The notes under the pieces are model-generated. The model saw only the letters and a list, made by a program, of their open reading frames with translations, searched no databases and was not told the origin of the DNA. Of a DNA stretch of 29,966 nt, positions 21,201 through 29,966 are shown piece after piece (the first letter of the stretch is position 1; each line of letters opens with the position of its first letter). Source of the stretch: Plakobranchus ocellatus (lineage: Eukaryota; Mollusca; Gastropoda; Plakobranchidae). The DNA lies in NCBI GenBank assembly GCA_019648995.1, contig BLXT01002363.1:1284976-1314941 (forward strand). The letters run 5' to 3'. The translations under genes and the position numbers were made by a program.

Positions 21201-24200
21201 CTTTATTATAACTAAGCACAAGGCGTCGAATTTTCCCTTCAAACTGATATTTTAGTTGGGACAGCCGAAGCTCTGCGCTACCCGTCCCGGTGGGCGTGTC
21301 AGGCTCATAAATCACTGTCAAGTCTAGCCCGCTTCCTCGACAAACGGGGTGAACAGGTGCATGCAGTAACTGATGCGGCAATCGGTAAAAATCGGCAAAA
21401 ACTGACTTATTTGTACCTTTTAAACCGCTTTCCTTCCAATCCTATGCCTAGTTTTCTTACACCATTGGATTCTTCAACATCTCTTCTTGTCATTGAGCGA
21501 AAATTCGACGCGATTTATATTTACAGTATACTTGTAATAAGCTGATTTAGATACCTGTGTAAATTCACTGTGCATCTCATTATGGGTCATGAATGGTGAT
21601 AATTAATTAAGGATTACAAAGTTCTGGCTGTGGGCATACAATTTTTCTTTCCTTTATACTCTTTTAAAAAGTTTCCTTTTTTCAGTCATATAAATTTTAT
21701 ATCCCGCACAACCGTTCTCAATTTTATATTAATTTTTTTCCCCGGACACAGGTTTTCAAATTTTTGTTACAGTAAAAATTATGGAGCATACAAACACTTT
21801 GCACCTTAAATTTACTAACGAAGTATTCCGCACTTGCGGACGATTATTGTCAACCAAACGTCAAAAGAAACATTATTCGAAACCTTTGACATGCACACAG
21901 TTTAGCAAGAACAGTCAGTCCCTGCAATCCAGACACTCATCAATAATTACATGACCACATACAAAAGACTGTACCCTGGCAAAACAATACCTAAACAACA
22001 AATATTAGAAAGTCATTGCATTATGCACATTTCAGACTACACGTTTGGACTGAGCTTGCTTGGGGAGCGAGGAACAGAAACGCGCATCCAACAATAACGT
22101 ATTTAGAAAAGTTAGAGCAAGTGGGATTGTAAATAGAGAATAAAAACTTCGCCATATTCAACCGAATCATTTGTTGAACATATTCTCTCAGTTATGTACA
22201 AAGAGTGAAAAGATGTAGAAGGAATATGATTTATTTTCAATATAATATTTATTTCTCATGATTTTCTTCCTTAGCTGTGATAACTCTAAGTGTGATTGAT
22301 CTCTACTTCAGCTTATCCCTATTTAAAGAAAAAAAATGCTATTTATTCATAAGTTATATTCTTCATTGTGCTTTGCTATCGAATCTCATAATAATAAATG
22401 TCGGTTGACGGATTTGATCTTGGATTACTAGCGAATTTCTGCTGCGCGGGATGTAATTTTTGCATGAGTTTACGCACATTACTTTTAGCTTTCATCTGCA
22501 CCTTTTCTTTTTCAAATCGTAACGGCAGTTTTTTATCTGTGGTCATTACAATTATATAAGTAATTAAATTTTCATGTCCGAAAAGCGTCATATTAAAATG
22601 CACGTAACTAATTTGATTGAACAGCTATCAGTTATTTTTTTTCTCACATGACTGGTTTTGTACATTGACCTTCATCTGTTGTTTTAAATATTAATTTTTA
22701 AACATAACTGTCCCAGACAAAATTAAATTTGTGCTATCAATTACACTGAAGCAATTCTTCTTGGCCTCGGCCTGACCAAGGGGCATGACCCCGACCCGGT
22801 GACCTACTTAGGATTCACCTCGGCCACACGCGGCCTAGGGTGTCTTAAAGCTAAAGAATCGCTGATGCGACGCCGTGAGCAACAACAAAATTAAATGCAG
22901 GATCTAGATGGGAATTTATCATGACTTCTGACACATTAAGATCTAAATTTTGTCCATTGCCTTACCTCTTTTTTGTAGTTTCTATCCAGAGCTATCATTA
23001 GTTTAGATCTGGAATTAATACTTTGTCACTTACCATTTGGGGATAATGTTACAGCTGGCATAGAGTGCATAGAAGGATCAGCTATGTACTTGAAATCAAC
23101 TGGCACATCCCTGTCAAGATCCAGAAAGAAATTAATTATCCCCCCCCAAAAAAAGAAAAAAAAAGGAAAACAGCGCTCACTATTTTTACTTCAGCAAGTA
23201 CCTTCCTTGAAAATGATTGCAAAAAAGTTTAATTTTAAATTTCAACCAGCTGTGTCACCATCAAGCAAATGATTTTCTTTTTTTTTACATTTTTTTTTCA
23301 ATTGTCACTGATCCAGTTCTATAAGTGAGTTAAGACATTTACTAAATTGACATAAATGTCTCTAGCTTTGACTCACTGGCTACTTTACCTGCAATGTTTG
23401 CGGGAAAATTTGGTGGAAGGCAAAATACCAATCCCACAACTCCTACGGATTCCAATTTCCTAATTTTTTTCCCATATAAATATCACAACAGTTGTGGTAT
23501 AAGTTACGGCGTCTCTTAGCTTAGCCATTTAGCTTTCGCATGATATCGGCCAAGTTTGTTTTGGACAATTAGTACGAGCAGGAGACCAATTTTACGACAC
23601 CTCTAGCACCTACCAGTTTCCAACTGATTTCTAGATGGAGTCTCGCAGATTTAGACTATGATGAGAGTTTAGATAGAGACATTTTCATTAGGTCGAATGG
23701 TATTAGCATTTCAGTAAAGTTTCATACCATTTCAAATCTTCCATATTCCTATGCATCAATAAAAGGTGCCTTTTGCTTTGAAATAATGCATAAAAACTCC
23801 CAACCTACTTTTGTAAAAGCAACTTTCGAACATTTAGATTGATAGGCTATGGTCTAGATCTACATAAATATTACTAATATCCAAGTGGCATCTAAATCAT
23901 AAAATTAAAATAATATATCCATTAAGTTATATCTAAACATAAGGCCTAATAGTTTTCTGTACTGGGCACAAATGTAGGAGGTTCAACATCTAGGCAATTT
24001 TTTATTCGTCTCTTCAGGGGTTTGTTTGGTGTAGTGAAGTAAAATCCATTTGAAACAACTAATCCCTATCCTTTGTTTTGCCTTACTAGACAGAAAGGAG
24101 AAGGGGGAAGAAAACAAAATATTTTACCATTTTAGAGCATGTTCTTTCGCTCAAATGTACAATAACAGAACAATCATATGATCCACCACCCTTATAAGCA

Positions 24201-27200
24201 GTTATTTATCATAGCACAAACAGGATTTCCCTTGATTTTCCACTCTTTGTGTTGTTAATATTGATGGGCATATCATCCATTTTTTAACAAAATGGCATTT
24301 AAACATTTTCATCTTCACCAATTTAGATACATTTAGAATTTGTTTTTTGCGGCAAAGTTTATGAGAAACAACTTGTTATTAACATTATTAGGATTAAAGA
24401 AGTATGTTTTAATTAGATCCAAGATAAACACATGATCAAAGTAATTTATTGCATCAAGTTTACTAAGAGAGTTGACTAAAAATTTGTAGCAGAAAAGAAA
24501 ATTTTGAAACACTTTTTCAGTTACTGCGGAAACTGAAACTTTAAATCATTCTAATCTTTTTAATACTACTACAATCTTTGATCTAAAAAATGCATCAAAG
24601 TTAATCAACAAAGGCAAGGAGAACTCTTGAATACATTCCCCTTCTTCACGTTTGCTTTGTGGACAATGAATGCAAAATGTTACAACTTACCACTCCCAAA
24701 CTCTTAGACTTTTGTCATCCGAAGTGGACACAAACCGGCGGTTCTGGTCAATGAAGGTAATTGTGTTGACTGGACCCAAATGTCTGTCATACTCCTGTAT
24801 GATTTCCCCAGAGCGAATGTCCCACTGTTGATGAAAATGATGCATACTGGTACTGATTTTTTTCCCCCTAATAATTCTTCATCATTTTCGGCATTTGCAT
24901 CACCATAAAGGAGAGAGCTAGACATCAATCAAATGCTACATAGTCAACTAGTAAAAGCTTTGTCTAAAGATTCAGTTAAAAAAAAAAAGGCAATAGAAAT
25001 AAATTCAAATTCCTGCCAGCAGCAATTAATATATTCTTTGTAAACATAGCATAGATGTCCTGCACTTACACAGACGATTTTTTTATCTGAAGTTCCTGCC
25101 ACAAACAAATGCTGCTTATCCTCCTCTGGGTGAAACTTTATGCAGTATGGAACCTTTCGACTTGTAAAACGTGCCTTACACTCTCCTATGGACAAATACA
25201 TAGTGGACAAATAACATTTAAAAGCCATGCAATAAAAAAAAAATCCAGATATAATTTTAGTTTTTATCAACAGGAGAGTATTGTTTCGTTGTCCTACATG
25301 GAAAAGATTCAAATGAATAATTCAAGGACTCTTATCATTTCACAGTTTTAAAATGCATCTGAAAATGAATAAAATATACTGGTGAGTTTAAAAACAATTG
25401 CTTTCTTTGAAAGTAATACTATATACATTAGAGCTTTCAGCAACTAGAATGAAACATTTTAAAAAGGGAATTTTTAGATTTTAATGATAAGGCTGGCACA
25501 AGCCAGTAGATCATATCATTCAAAACAAGTTTCATTATTCGGAAGTGCTTTCTTGAAAAAAAATGGCTCCAATGCTTTGGCTCTGACTTCAGACAATAAC
25601 TTGATCCTCAGTTCAGAAGTGAATTATTAAATCAGTAATGGTTTGCAGTTCCTATTATGAGTACAAATTTTCCCTGCAATAGTTCTACCTGTTTCTGTAT
25701 CCCATAACTTGCAGTATCTGTCATAACCACAGCTGAGGAATTCTGTCCCTGTGTTATTGAAGCATACATCTCTCACCGCTTGCTTGTGACCAGAGTATGT
25801 GCGAACACACTGCCGCTCCTTGTAGACTTGCCACAGCTAACAGCACAAAGATATATAAATGATGTGTTGCATATCTTTTATAACTTAGCTCTTTTGGAAA
25901 AGGTAAATAAAAGAAAACTTAAAAAAAAAAAATAGTGAATAGAAGAATGAAACAAAATTGAAGTTCTTTTTCTCCTAAAGTTTTTATGCAGCATCCAGCT
26001 CATTAGGCTGATCTCAAGACAAATGTTTACCATGCTACAGTCGAAATAATTCAAGCTTGAAAAGTGTATGAGTAAAATGATACAACAGAGGAAATATGTC
26101 AATGAAAATTTTAAATAAAAATCTTGCTAAATAAGTATCTAATGACTGCTATTAATTTCAGATAAGAGCATTCAAAAGGAAGAAAAAAACTTTCTGTCTC
26201 CATTTCAATTTAGTCAGCTATATATCTGACTCATTTGTCCTAGTCTCAAAACACAATACACTCAGCCTCCACAGTACAAAGTATTATAAAATTCAACAAC
26301 TACACACTAGCCTTATACATCCTTGAATGAATATACTATGTCAATTAGATTGGCATTGGAGTTGGTGAAACAAGAATTAACTACTGAGTTTTGAGAAACT
26401 CTTTTCAATCAGAGCTGTCCTACACAACGCAAGAAAAAAAAAAACTTTACAAGCAGTACAGTTTGACACGAACTCATGATTAAATTCATGTACATTCTTT
26501 ATACATTATTACTTCAGCCCTTCAGCATGACAGCAGCAAGCAATTTGTAATACATAAATATAACTTGATTTAAACCTTTTCATTAAAAAAAACTTTTTTT
26601 TAAAAAATCTGATAAGCTTTGGAAGAGAGCAATTTTTGTCTCAATAAATCTACAACAGCAACACATTTTGAACTAATCAAAGTTGTCATTACCTTGATTT
26701 TACTATCCATGCCTGCGGACATGATGAGATGGGCAAATCTGGGAAACCATCGAATGGCAGCAATGCCTTTGGTGTGTCCAGACCAGGTGTGAATAAGTTT
26801 TTTTGGCAAGAAGCATTTCTCTGGAGGCTCCTCTGATCTCAGATTTACCCCGACATCTTGTGGCGGATGCAAAAATGATCTGCCTTGGTAGTCATATGCA
26901 TCCTTGACTGTATAAGCATAAGTATGTGAAAAAAAAATTTTAACATGAGAATTAGTTTTTGAATCTTTATCTGCTTCAAGTGTCAGAAATCACTCATTTA
27001 CTTCCAGAGCTGCCAACCAGAAAAACAGAAAGCTGTCAACCCTAGAGCCACAGCCTGTAATCTTAGACTCAAAACTGTGATCCATAATATATTTTGTTGC
27101 ATTAGTTGTGCTTATTTGAATGAACAAGCACCAAATAATAACTGAAATAGCCTAAGTTCTAAAGCAAACAGCAGAATGTTTTTAAAACACATTAAAGGTG

Positions 27201-29955
27201 GCATTGTAAGTCTTCAGTATTGCAAGAAACTAGGGGGATGTTATAAAATAAGGGAGCCAAAACTGATTTTAATGCTAATCTGAATTTTGCTTATGGAATA
27301 AAGATGATGCACTTTGATAATTTTTTTTTTTTTTTAAAGATTCTTGACCAATACACTGCTACTAAAGCAACTGATACAGGATGAGGATTATCTATTCCAG
27401 ACATGGGTGTACTGTAACTATATCTAGTACTAGTCTAGACTCTTTATAGTTCCTTGAATATATTTGGCCAATGTAGATCAAACTTTGGATCAGAATCCTC
27501 AGAGTCTAATAATTATATTTCATTACATAAATTTTGTTTTATACATTACATTAATAATTAAACTTATACACAGATTTTCAACAATTTCACGAAACTTGAA
27601 AGCCATCACTGACAGTATGCTGCGTTCGGTGAGAAACAGAGCTTAAGTTACAGCCAATTGTAAGAGTTCGAACACAATAATCATATTTCTGCTTTAAACA
27701 ATGTTATTATTGCTAGCAATCCTTGGACAAATATTACACTAATCAAGGTCAAATTGGCAAGGTTTTACTTTCATGTTGATGTCATGCCAACCTTCCCTAA
27801 TTTCAAGTCCCAAGCAAGAGAGATGGCTAGAAGAAAAGGATGTAAGCACTACGTACAATGGTTGAAAGTGAGCAATTTTTAGCATGTTTATAATATTGAA
27901 AATCAAACAAAAGTTATTTGTAATCTTAAAATAAATTATTTGTAATGATAGAAAGTTGTTTCAGATTGAAGCATGCACTTTCAAAACAAACTACTTAGAA
28001 AAATGAAAGTAAAAGGCAAACATAAGTGAAAAAAAGTCTAAATTTACTTCTTAGGCAAGTAATAAAAATCATAATTTTGACCTGAAATTGGTCTAAAAAA
28101 ATGTTATGTTTGATTTTAGCTTAAAAACGAATGTTATCAGGTTTTCTGATTGTGGTCGACAGCTCTGTAATTCTAACTATCTCTATCATTTATGATTCAA
28201 TGTAACAGAATAAAAGTTCAGATGGAAAAAAACAAACTTACTGTGTAGTGTAGTTTTTTCTTCAACTGTCTTTTCTTCAACTTGTTTGCCAGCTTTGGCA
28301 CGTTTTGCCAAAATCTCATCTAGCTCTTTCTGCTCCTCCTACAATAAACAGATTTAAATAAAGGGCACTTCAGGCAAGTGAATACTTCATTTTATTCTGA
28401 CAGTCCTAAGCAAAATTTTTCATGCACAGAAAAACTGAGTAAATCAGCCACAAGTCAAAGTTTGGACATCTTGAGTACAAGCATGGTGTATTCACTTAAA
28501 CTTTGTGCTTCTTAAAGAAAAAAACCTGTCTCCATCTCAGTCTGAAGACTGTTTTTATTACTTTTTTGAGAAAATACATTTTTTTAAATACTTTTATGAA
28601 AAAGTGCATAGAGCAACTTTATGACTGATTTACATGGGTTACTTTAAACAAAAAAATTGATTTTTGAAAAGTAAAGCAGTCAAGTGTTAAATGCTTCCAT
28701 TAGTTCCCACATGGCTTGAATATGTAAACAACAGTTAGCATATTATATCTGGAGGAACAAAAATCTGTTCAAAGTTCTATAGTTAACAGCAAGGCAAGTC
28801 TCATACCCCAACTTCAAGTCTATACCTAAGAAAACTATTGAAGTTCTTGTACTCTGGTTCTTCCCTTTTATATCAATATCTAGAAATGAAAATCAACTGT
28901 TTTATTAAATAGGTAAACAACCAGGGAGAAACCACCATACATAGTCAATGCTACAGTAAATGTAATGCTTTACTTTATCTTATAAATTCCAAGAAGTCTT
29001 AAATACAGTTCAAGTTGCAATTTTTACTCAGCAATTTAAAGTACAGAACGCAATTACTATCGAAATTGAAAGTGACTTTTTCTGTGTGATGACAAAGTTA
29101 ACAGAATTTTTGGATATTTTATCCCTATATTTTCATTTCAACCTTGTTATTAAGAACTGCAACAAGACTCATTTTGTGAGACTTTCATAAAACTCTTGTT
29201 TTTCCAGCAACTAAACTCTTAGTGTCCGAGGGCCTAAATCCACATTTGGACGGAGGTGTTTTGGAGAGCCGAGGCAGTTGTCTACATAGACCTAATATAA
29301 TGTACAATAACTTTTGTACTAATTATCTGATAACAGCATACTACCTATCAAAATAAAGAGTAATAAATGGGCTTTCTGATGGTTATAAATTTGAGTTTTA
29401 TAAATAGAAATGGTTGAAAATAAAAGTGGATTGGATTAGATACGGTGTTAAATAAAGAAAACTCTCCCGCCACCTCATGTGTCGAGCCGTCCTTTTGGTA
29501 CCAGCTCCCCGCCACCTCATGTGGTGAGCCGGACACTAAGAGTTAAGCTGCCAAATGTAGAGTTTGATATATTGTAAAAATATTTTTTGGCTTACTCCCC
29601 AATCCTTTTTAGGTGAAAATTACACACGGCTGATAGCCATTAAAACAAAAAAAAAAAAAAAAAACCAACTCACCAACAAGAACAACAAAACATATCTACT
29701 TTAACATCCAGTAACATATCTAGATCTATATCTAATTCACAGAAGAATTTTGAAAAGAAATTTTCAACATGTCAAGTTGGTATCTCTATGGTGGCATTCA
29801 AACTGTTACCTCACTCGGTTTGGAAACTGTTTCTTCATCTTTGTACTTAGCCCAAGGACCTAAGTAACCATCAACATCTGATGCATCTGTATTCTTCTCT
29901 CTTTTCCTCTTTTTTGATTTCTCAAGTTGGTTATTCTTCTCAAAAATTGTTTTAC
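18077..29955 (-). CDS. CDC40: Pre-mRNA-processing factor 17 (CDC40/PRP17), C-terminal ten exons; 5' end beyond window
   Basis: Transcription runs right to left through exons 29955-29810, 28338-28242, 26907-26693, 25836-25689, 25185-25070, 24824-24691, 23110-23034, 20632-20532, 19125-19082 and 18254-18077 (TAG). They give 417 residues after a split codon. From recall, the fragment aligns end to end with human PRP17 from about residue 175 to the C-terminus without large gaps. CDC40 is a nuclear WD40 protein of the spliceosome needed for the second catalytic step. In visible numbering: basic NLS-like SKKRKREK (13-20), the LGPWAKY motif (31-37), an acidic/basic helix (about 49-78), DVGVNLRS (98-105) and seven WD repeats from about 118 to 417, ending KYWD. 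Three family stretches are nearly unchanged: [15 protein letters not shown] and WLACQSMDN. The missing N-terminus is about 170 residues by comparison. Confidence 0.96.
18255..19081 (-). other. CDC40 intron (827 bp)
   Basis: A phase-2 intron between the 44-nt micro-exon and the terminal exon. It is AT-rich; no repeat or gene was recognised. Confidence 0.85.
19082..19125 (-). CDS. CDC40: CDC40 44-nt micro-exon, WD repeat 6
   Basis: The acceptor is TTTCTTTCAG|GTTGCT with a strong pyrimidine tract, and the donor ATGAG|GTATGT; it leaves in phase 2. It encodes [14 protein letters not shown] (visible 345-358), matching human VAGYACQVDFSPDM. It is too short for simple ORF scans and is supported by phase and homology on both sides. 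Confidence 0.93.
19126..20531 (-). other. CDC40 intron (1406 bp) with repeat A copy 2
   Basis: A phase-0 intron whose middle is repeat A copy 2 (19686-20061). Overlapping frames at 20209-20418 on both strands look like chance. Confidence 0.85.
19686..20061 (+). repeat. Dispersed repeat A, copy 2 (in a CDC40 intron)
   Basis: Second copy of the repeat at 73-441, lying antisense to CDC40. A frame of about 66 codons from 19861 to 20061 is open here. In copy 1 only its last 40 or so codons are open, so coding potential is not established. Confidence 0.8.
20532..20632 (-). CDS. CDC40: CDC40 exon, end of WD repeat 5, start of 6
   Basis: The acceptor is TTTTTTGCAG|GAAAGT and the donor CACATG|GTATGC; it leaves in phase 0. 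It encodes [20 protein letters not shown] and KKTFTGHM (visible 312-344). Confidence 0.95.
22021..22155 (-). CDS. Possible small membrane protein ORF, 44 residues (tentative)
   Basis: The ATG is in the context GAATATGGCGAAG. It encodes [16 protein letters not shown], then a hydrophobic stretch ([13 protein letters not shown], 19-31), ending LKCA. The layout suggests a short basic N-terminus plus one membrane segment. It is downstream of the 56-residue frame on the same strand. No family was recognised, and at this length an open frame may be chance. Confidence 0.15.
   Translation of the reverse strand: MAKFLFSIYNPTCSNFSKYVIVGCAFLFLAPQASSVQTCSLKCA
22376..22546 (-). CDS. Possible nested small protein, 56 residues (tentative)
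   Basis: The open frame starts [16 protein letters not shown] and ends [10 protein letters not shown], basic in the middle and without low complexity. It lies on the CDC40 strand inside a CDC40 intron. AATAAA (22347-22342) follows the stop by about 29 bases. The frame stays open upstream to an earlier ATG at 22603. ACCACAG at about 22544-22538 could instead be a splice acceptor, making this a terminal exon. The product is not recognised. Chance openness cannot be excluded. Confidence 0.25.
   Translation of the reverse strand: MTTDKKLPLRFEKEKVQMKAKSNVRKLMQKLHPAQQKFASNPRSNPSTDIYYYEIR
22764..22880 (-). other. GC- and CpG-rich block in a CDC40 intron
   Basis: About 117 bp with around nine CpGs and repeated GGCC motifs, sharply different from the AT-rich flanks. 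Read on the - strand it contains TGGCCGAGGTG, close to the pol III A box of Leu/Ser tRNAs, and a poorer B-box-like GGGTCGGGGTC downstream. It could be an old tRNA-derived SINE head or a small unmethylated regulatory element. Confidence 0.35.
23034..23110 (-). CDS. CDC40: CDC40 exon, start of WD repeat 5
   Basis: The acceptor is ATCTTGACAG|GGATGT and the donor CAAATG|GTAAGT; it leaves in phase 1. It encodes the split Trp, then [20 protein letters not shown] and TLSPN (visible 286-310), a hallmark invariant stretch of PRP17. At 77 nt it is one of the shortest exons of the gene. Confidence 0.95.
23111..24690 (-). other. CDC40 intron (1580 bp)
   Basis: A phase-2 intron. An A/C-rich stretch lies near the acceptor (23141-23170), and a somewhat CpG-richer, less AT-biased segment spans about 23395-23720. 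The rest is AT-rich and featureless. Confidence 0.85.
24691..24824 (-). CDS. CDC40: CDC40 exon, WD repeat 4
   Basis: The acceptor is TTCATCAACAG|TGGGAC and the donor GGGAGTG|GTAAGT; it leaves in phase 2. It encodes [17 protein letters not shown] to [12 protein letters not shown] (visible 241-284), almost identical to vertebrate PRP17. Confidence 0.96.
25070..25185 (-). CDS. CDC40: CDC40 exon, WD repeat 3
   Basis: The acceptor is TTGTCCATAG|GAGAGT and the donor GTCTGT|GTAAGT; it leaves in phase 0. It encodes [19 protein letters not shown] and [11 protein letters not shown] (visible 203-240). The last residue is Cys where human PRP17 has Gln just before the WD dipeptide. Confidence 0.95.
25186..25688 (-). 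other. CDC40 intron (503 bp)
   Basis: A phase-1 intron; AT-rich, nothing recognised. Confidence 0.85.
25689..25836 (-). CDS. CDC40: CDC40 exon, WD repeat 2
   Basis: The acceptor is GTGCTGTTAG|CTGTGG and the donor AAACAG|GTAGAA; it leaves in phase 1. It encodes [23 protein letters not shown] and [10 protein letters not shown] (visible 153-201). This completes the LW of repeat 1 and carries a whole repeat 2 with the GH and WD landmarks. Confidence 0.95.
25837..26692 (-). other. CDC40 intron (856 bp)
   Basis: A phase-0 intron; AT-rich with A runs near 25920 and 26430. No gene or repeat was recognised. Confidence 0.85.
26693..26907 (-). CDS. CDC40: CDC40 exon, pre-propeller segment and WD repeat 1
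   Basis: The acceptor is TATACAG|TCAAGG (phase 1) and the donor ATCAAG|GTAATG (phase 0). It encodes visible residues 81-152: [27 protein letters not shown], then [15 protein letters not shown] and GMDSKIK, the body of WD repeat 1. Confidence 0.96.
26908..28241 (-). other. CDC40 intron (1334 bp)
   Basis: A phase-1 intron; AT-rich with a poly-T run near 27321-27336. A short + strand frame at 27464-27646 has no known match. Confidence 0.85.
28242..28338 (-). CDS. CDC40: CDC40 exon, charged helix
   Basis: The acceptor is TTTATTGTAG|GAGGAG and the donor CTACACA|GTAAGT; it leaves in phase 1. It encodes [19 protein letters not shown] and the EEKT-rich end (visible 49-80). This is a highly charged, probably helical linker whose start is nearly identical to vertebrate PRP17. 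Confidence 0.94.
29212..29546. mobile_element. Short DNA-transposon (MITE-like) element in a CDC40 intron
   Basis: Perfect 14-bp inverted ends ACTCTTAGTGTCCG (29215-29228) and CGGACACTAAGAGT (29530-29543), flanked on both sides by TAA (29212-29214 and 29544-29546). Alternatively the ends are 13 bp with a TTAA target (intact on the right, TAAA on the left), as in piggyBac-like elements; the TAA reading would suit PIF/Harbinger. It is about 329 bp and non-coding, with a GC-rich subterminal repeat at its right end. Confidence 0.7.
29464..29531. repeat. Direct repeat inside the 29.2-29.5 kb element
   Basis: The motif CCGCCACCTCATGTG followed by GAGCCG appears twice (near 29467-29488 and 29509-29530), about 42 bases apart. 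It is GC-rich against the AT-rich surroundings. Subterminal repeats of this kind are known as transposase-binding sites in several DNA transposon families. Confidence 0.8.
29810..29955 (-). CDS. CDC40: CDC40 exon (first visible), NLS and LGPWAKY motif
   Basis: On the - strand the acceptor is TTTTTTCCAG|GTAAAAC and the donor CCGAGTGAG|GTAACA. It is entered in phase 1 and leaves in phase 0. It encodes visible residues 1-48: the basic KSKKRKREK, then [18 protein letters not shown], matching the human DASNIDGFLGPWAKY region. Only 11 bases of the preceding intron are in the window. Confidence 0.94.
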
Positions 29956-29966
29956 CTGGAAAAAAA

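Larger units (their letters stand above)
20633..23033 (-). other. CDC40 intron (2401 bp) with CpG-richer island
   Basis: A phase-1 intron, the longest in the gene. From about 21187 to 22885 it has far more CpG than the neighbouring introns. This part holds three short - strand open frames (21381-21187, 22155-22021 and 22546-22376) and a GC-rich block at 22764-22880. No known gene was identified in it. Confidence 0.8.
28339..29809 (-). other. CDC40 intron (1471 bp) hosting the transposon-like element
   Basis: A phase-0 intron. Its part nearest the upstream exon contains the 29212-29546 element and an A run at 29646-29663. The rest is AT-rich and unremarkable. Confidence 0.85.

Noticed and set aside
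21250-21300. tRNA gene suggested by GGTAGCGCAG on the - strand
   Set aside because: No acceptor stem, no proper B box at the right distance and no clear anticodon arm. At most a fragment.
24944-25312. 122-codon - strand frame containing part of CDC40
   Set aside because: Only 25185-25070 is exon. The rest is read-through into introns on both sides of good splice sites.
1-29966. CRISPR arrays, operons, integrated viruses or LTR elements
   Set aside because: No regularly spaced repeats, no long terminal repeats and no viral protein signatures in any frame. The intron structure marks the window as ordinary animal nuclear DNA.

Overview
The window is AT-rich nuclear DNA of an animal, roughly one third G+C by eye. 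Its genes are cut by GT-AG introns of about 0.25 to 2.4 kb, and it carries many A/T homopolymer runs. The two proteins are clearly metazoan. The intron-rich, AT-rich style and the recurring decamer TCTAGATCTA would fit a lophotrochozoan, perhaps a gastropod mollusc. That placement is an inference from style, not a demonstrated one.

Two protein-coding genes lie tail to tail. On the + strand, six coding exons between 2951 and 9053 encode a complete 325-residue Na+/K+-ATPase beta subunit. It is a single-pass type II membrane glycoprotein with the family's six ectodomain cysteines, but an unusual cytoplasmic and transmembrane part. On the - strand, ten coding exons between 29955 and 18077 encode the C-terminal 417 residues of CDC40/PRP17, the WD40 second-step splicing factor. 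Its N-terminal exons and promoter lie beyond the right edge. Every junction joins in frame. The genes are functionally unrelated: one serves ion transport at the plasma membrane, the other pre-mRNA splicing in the nucleus.

Layout: 1-2937 is the upstream flank of the beta-subunit gene, with one copy of a dispersed repeat and a small hairpin-bearing GC-richer patch. 2951-9053 is the beta-subunit gene, with a 123-bp tandem duplication in intron 1, a TG microsatellite in intron 2, and a long TC tract plus a dispersed repeat in intron 5. 9054-18076 is about 9 kb of non-coding DNA between the two stop codons; it holds both 3' UTRs, a second copy of the intron-5 repeat, a MITE-like inverted-repeat element and a long poly-T tract. 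18077-29966 is CDC40. One CDC40 intron holds the second copy of the upstream repeat. Another holds a CpG-richer island (about 21.2-22.9 kb) with several short open frames. A third holds a short DNA-transposon-like element with 13-14 bp terminal inverted repeats.

No rRNA, intact tRNA, CRISPR array, retroviral element or other complete gene was recognised. The least explained parts are the island inside the CDC40 intron, the two dispersed repeat families, the two MITE-like elements and the atypical membrane anchor of the beta subunit.
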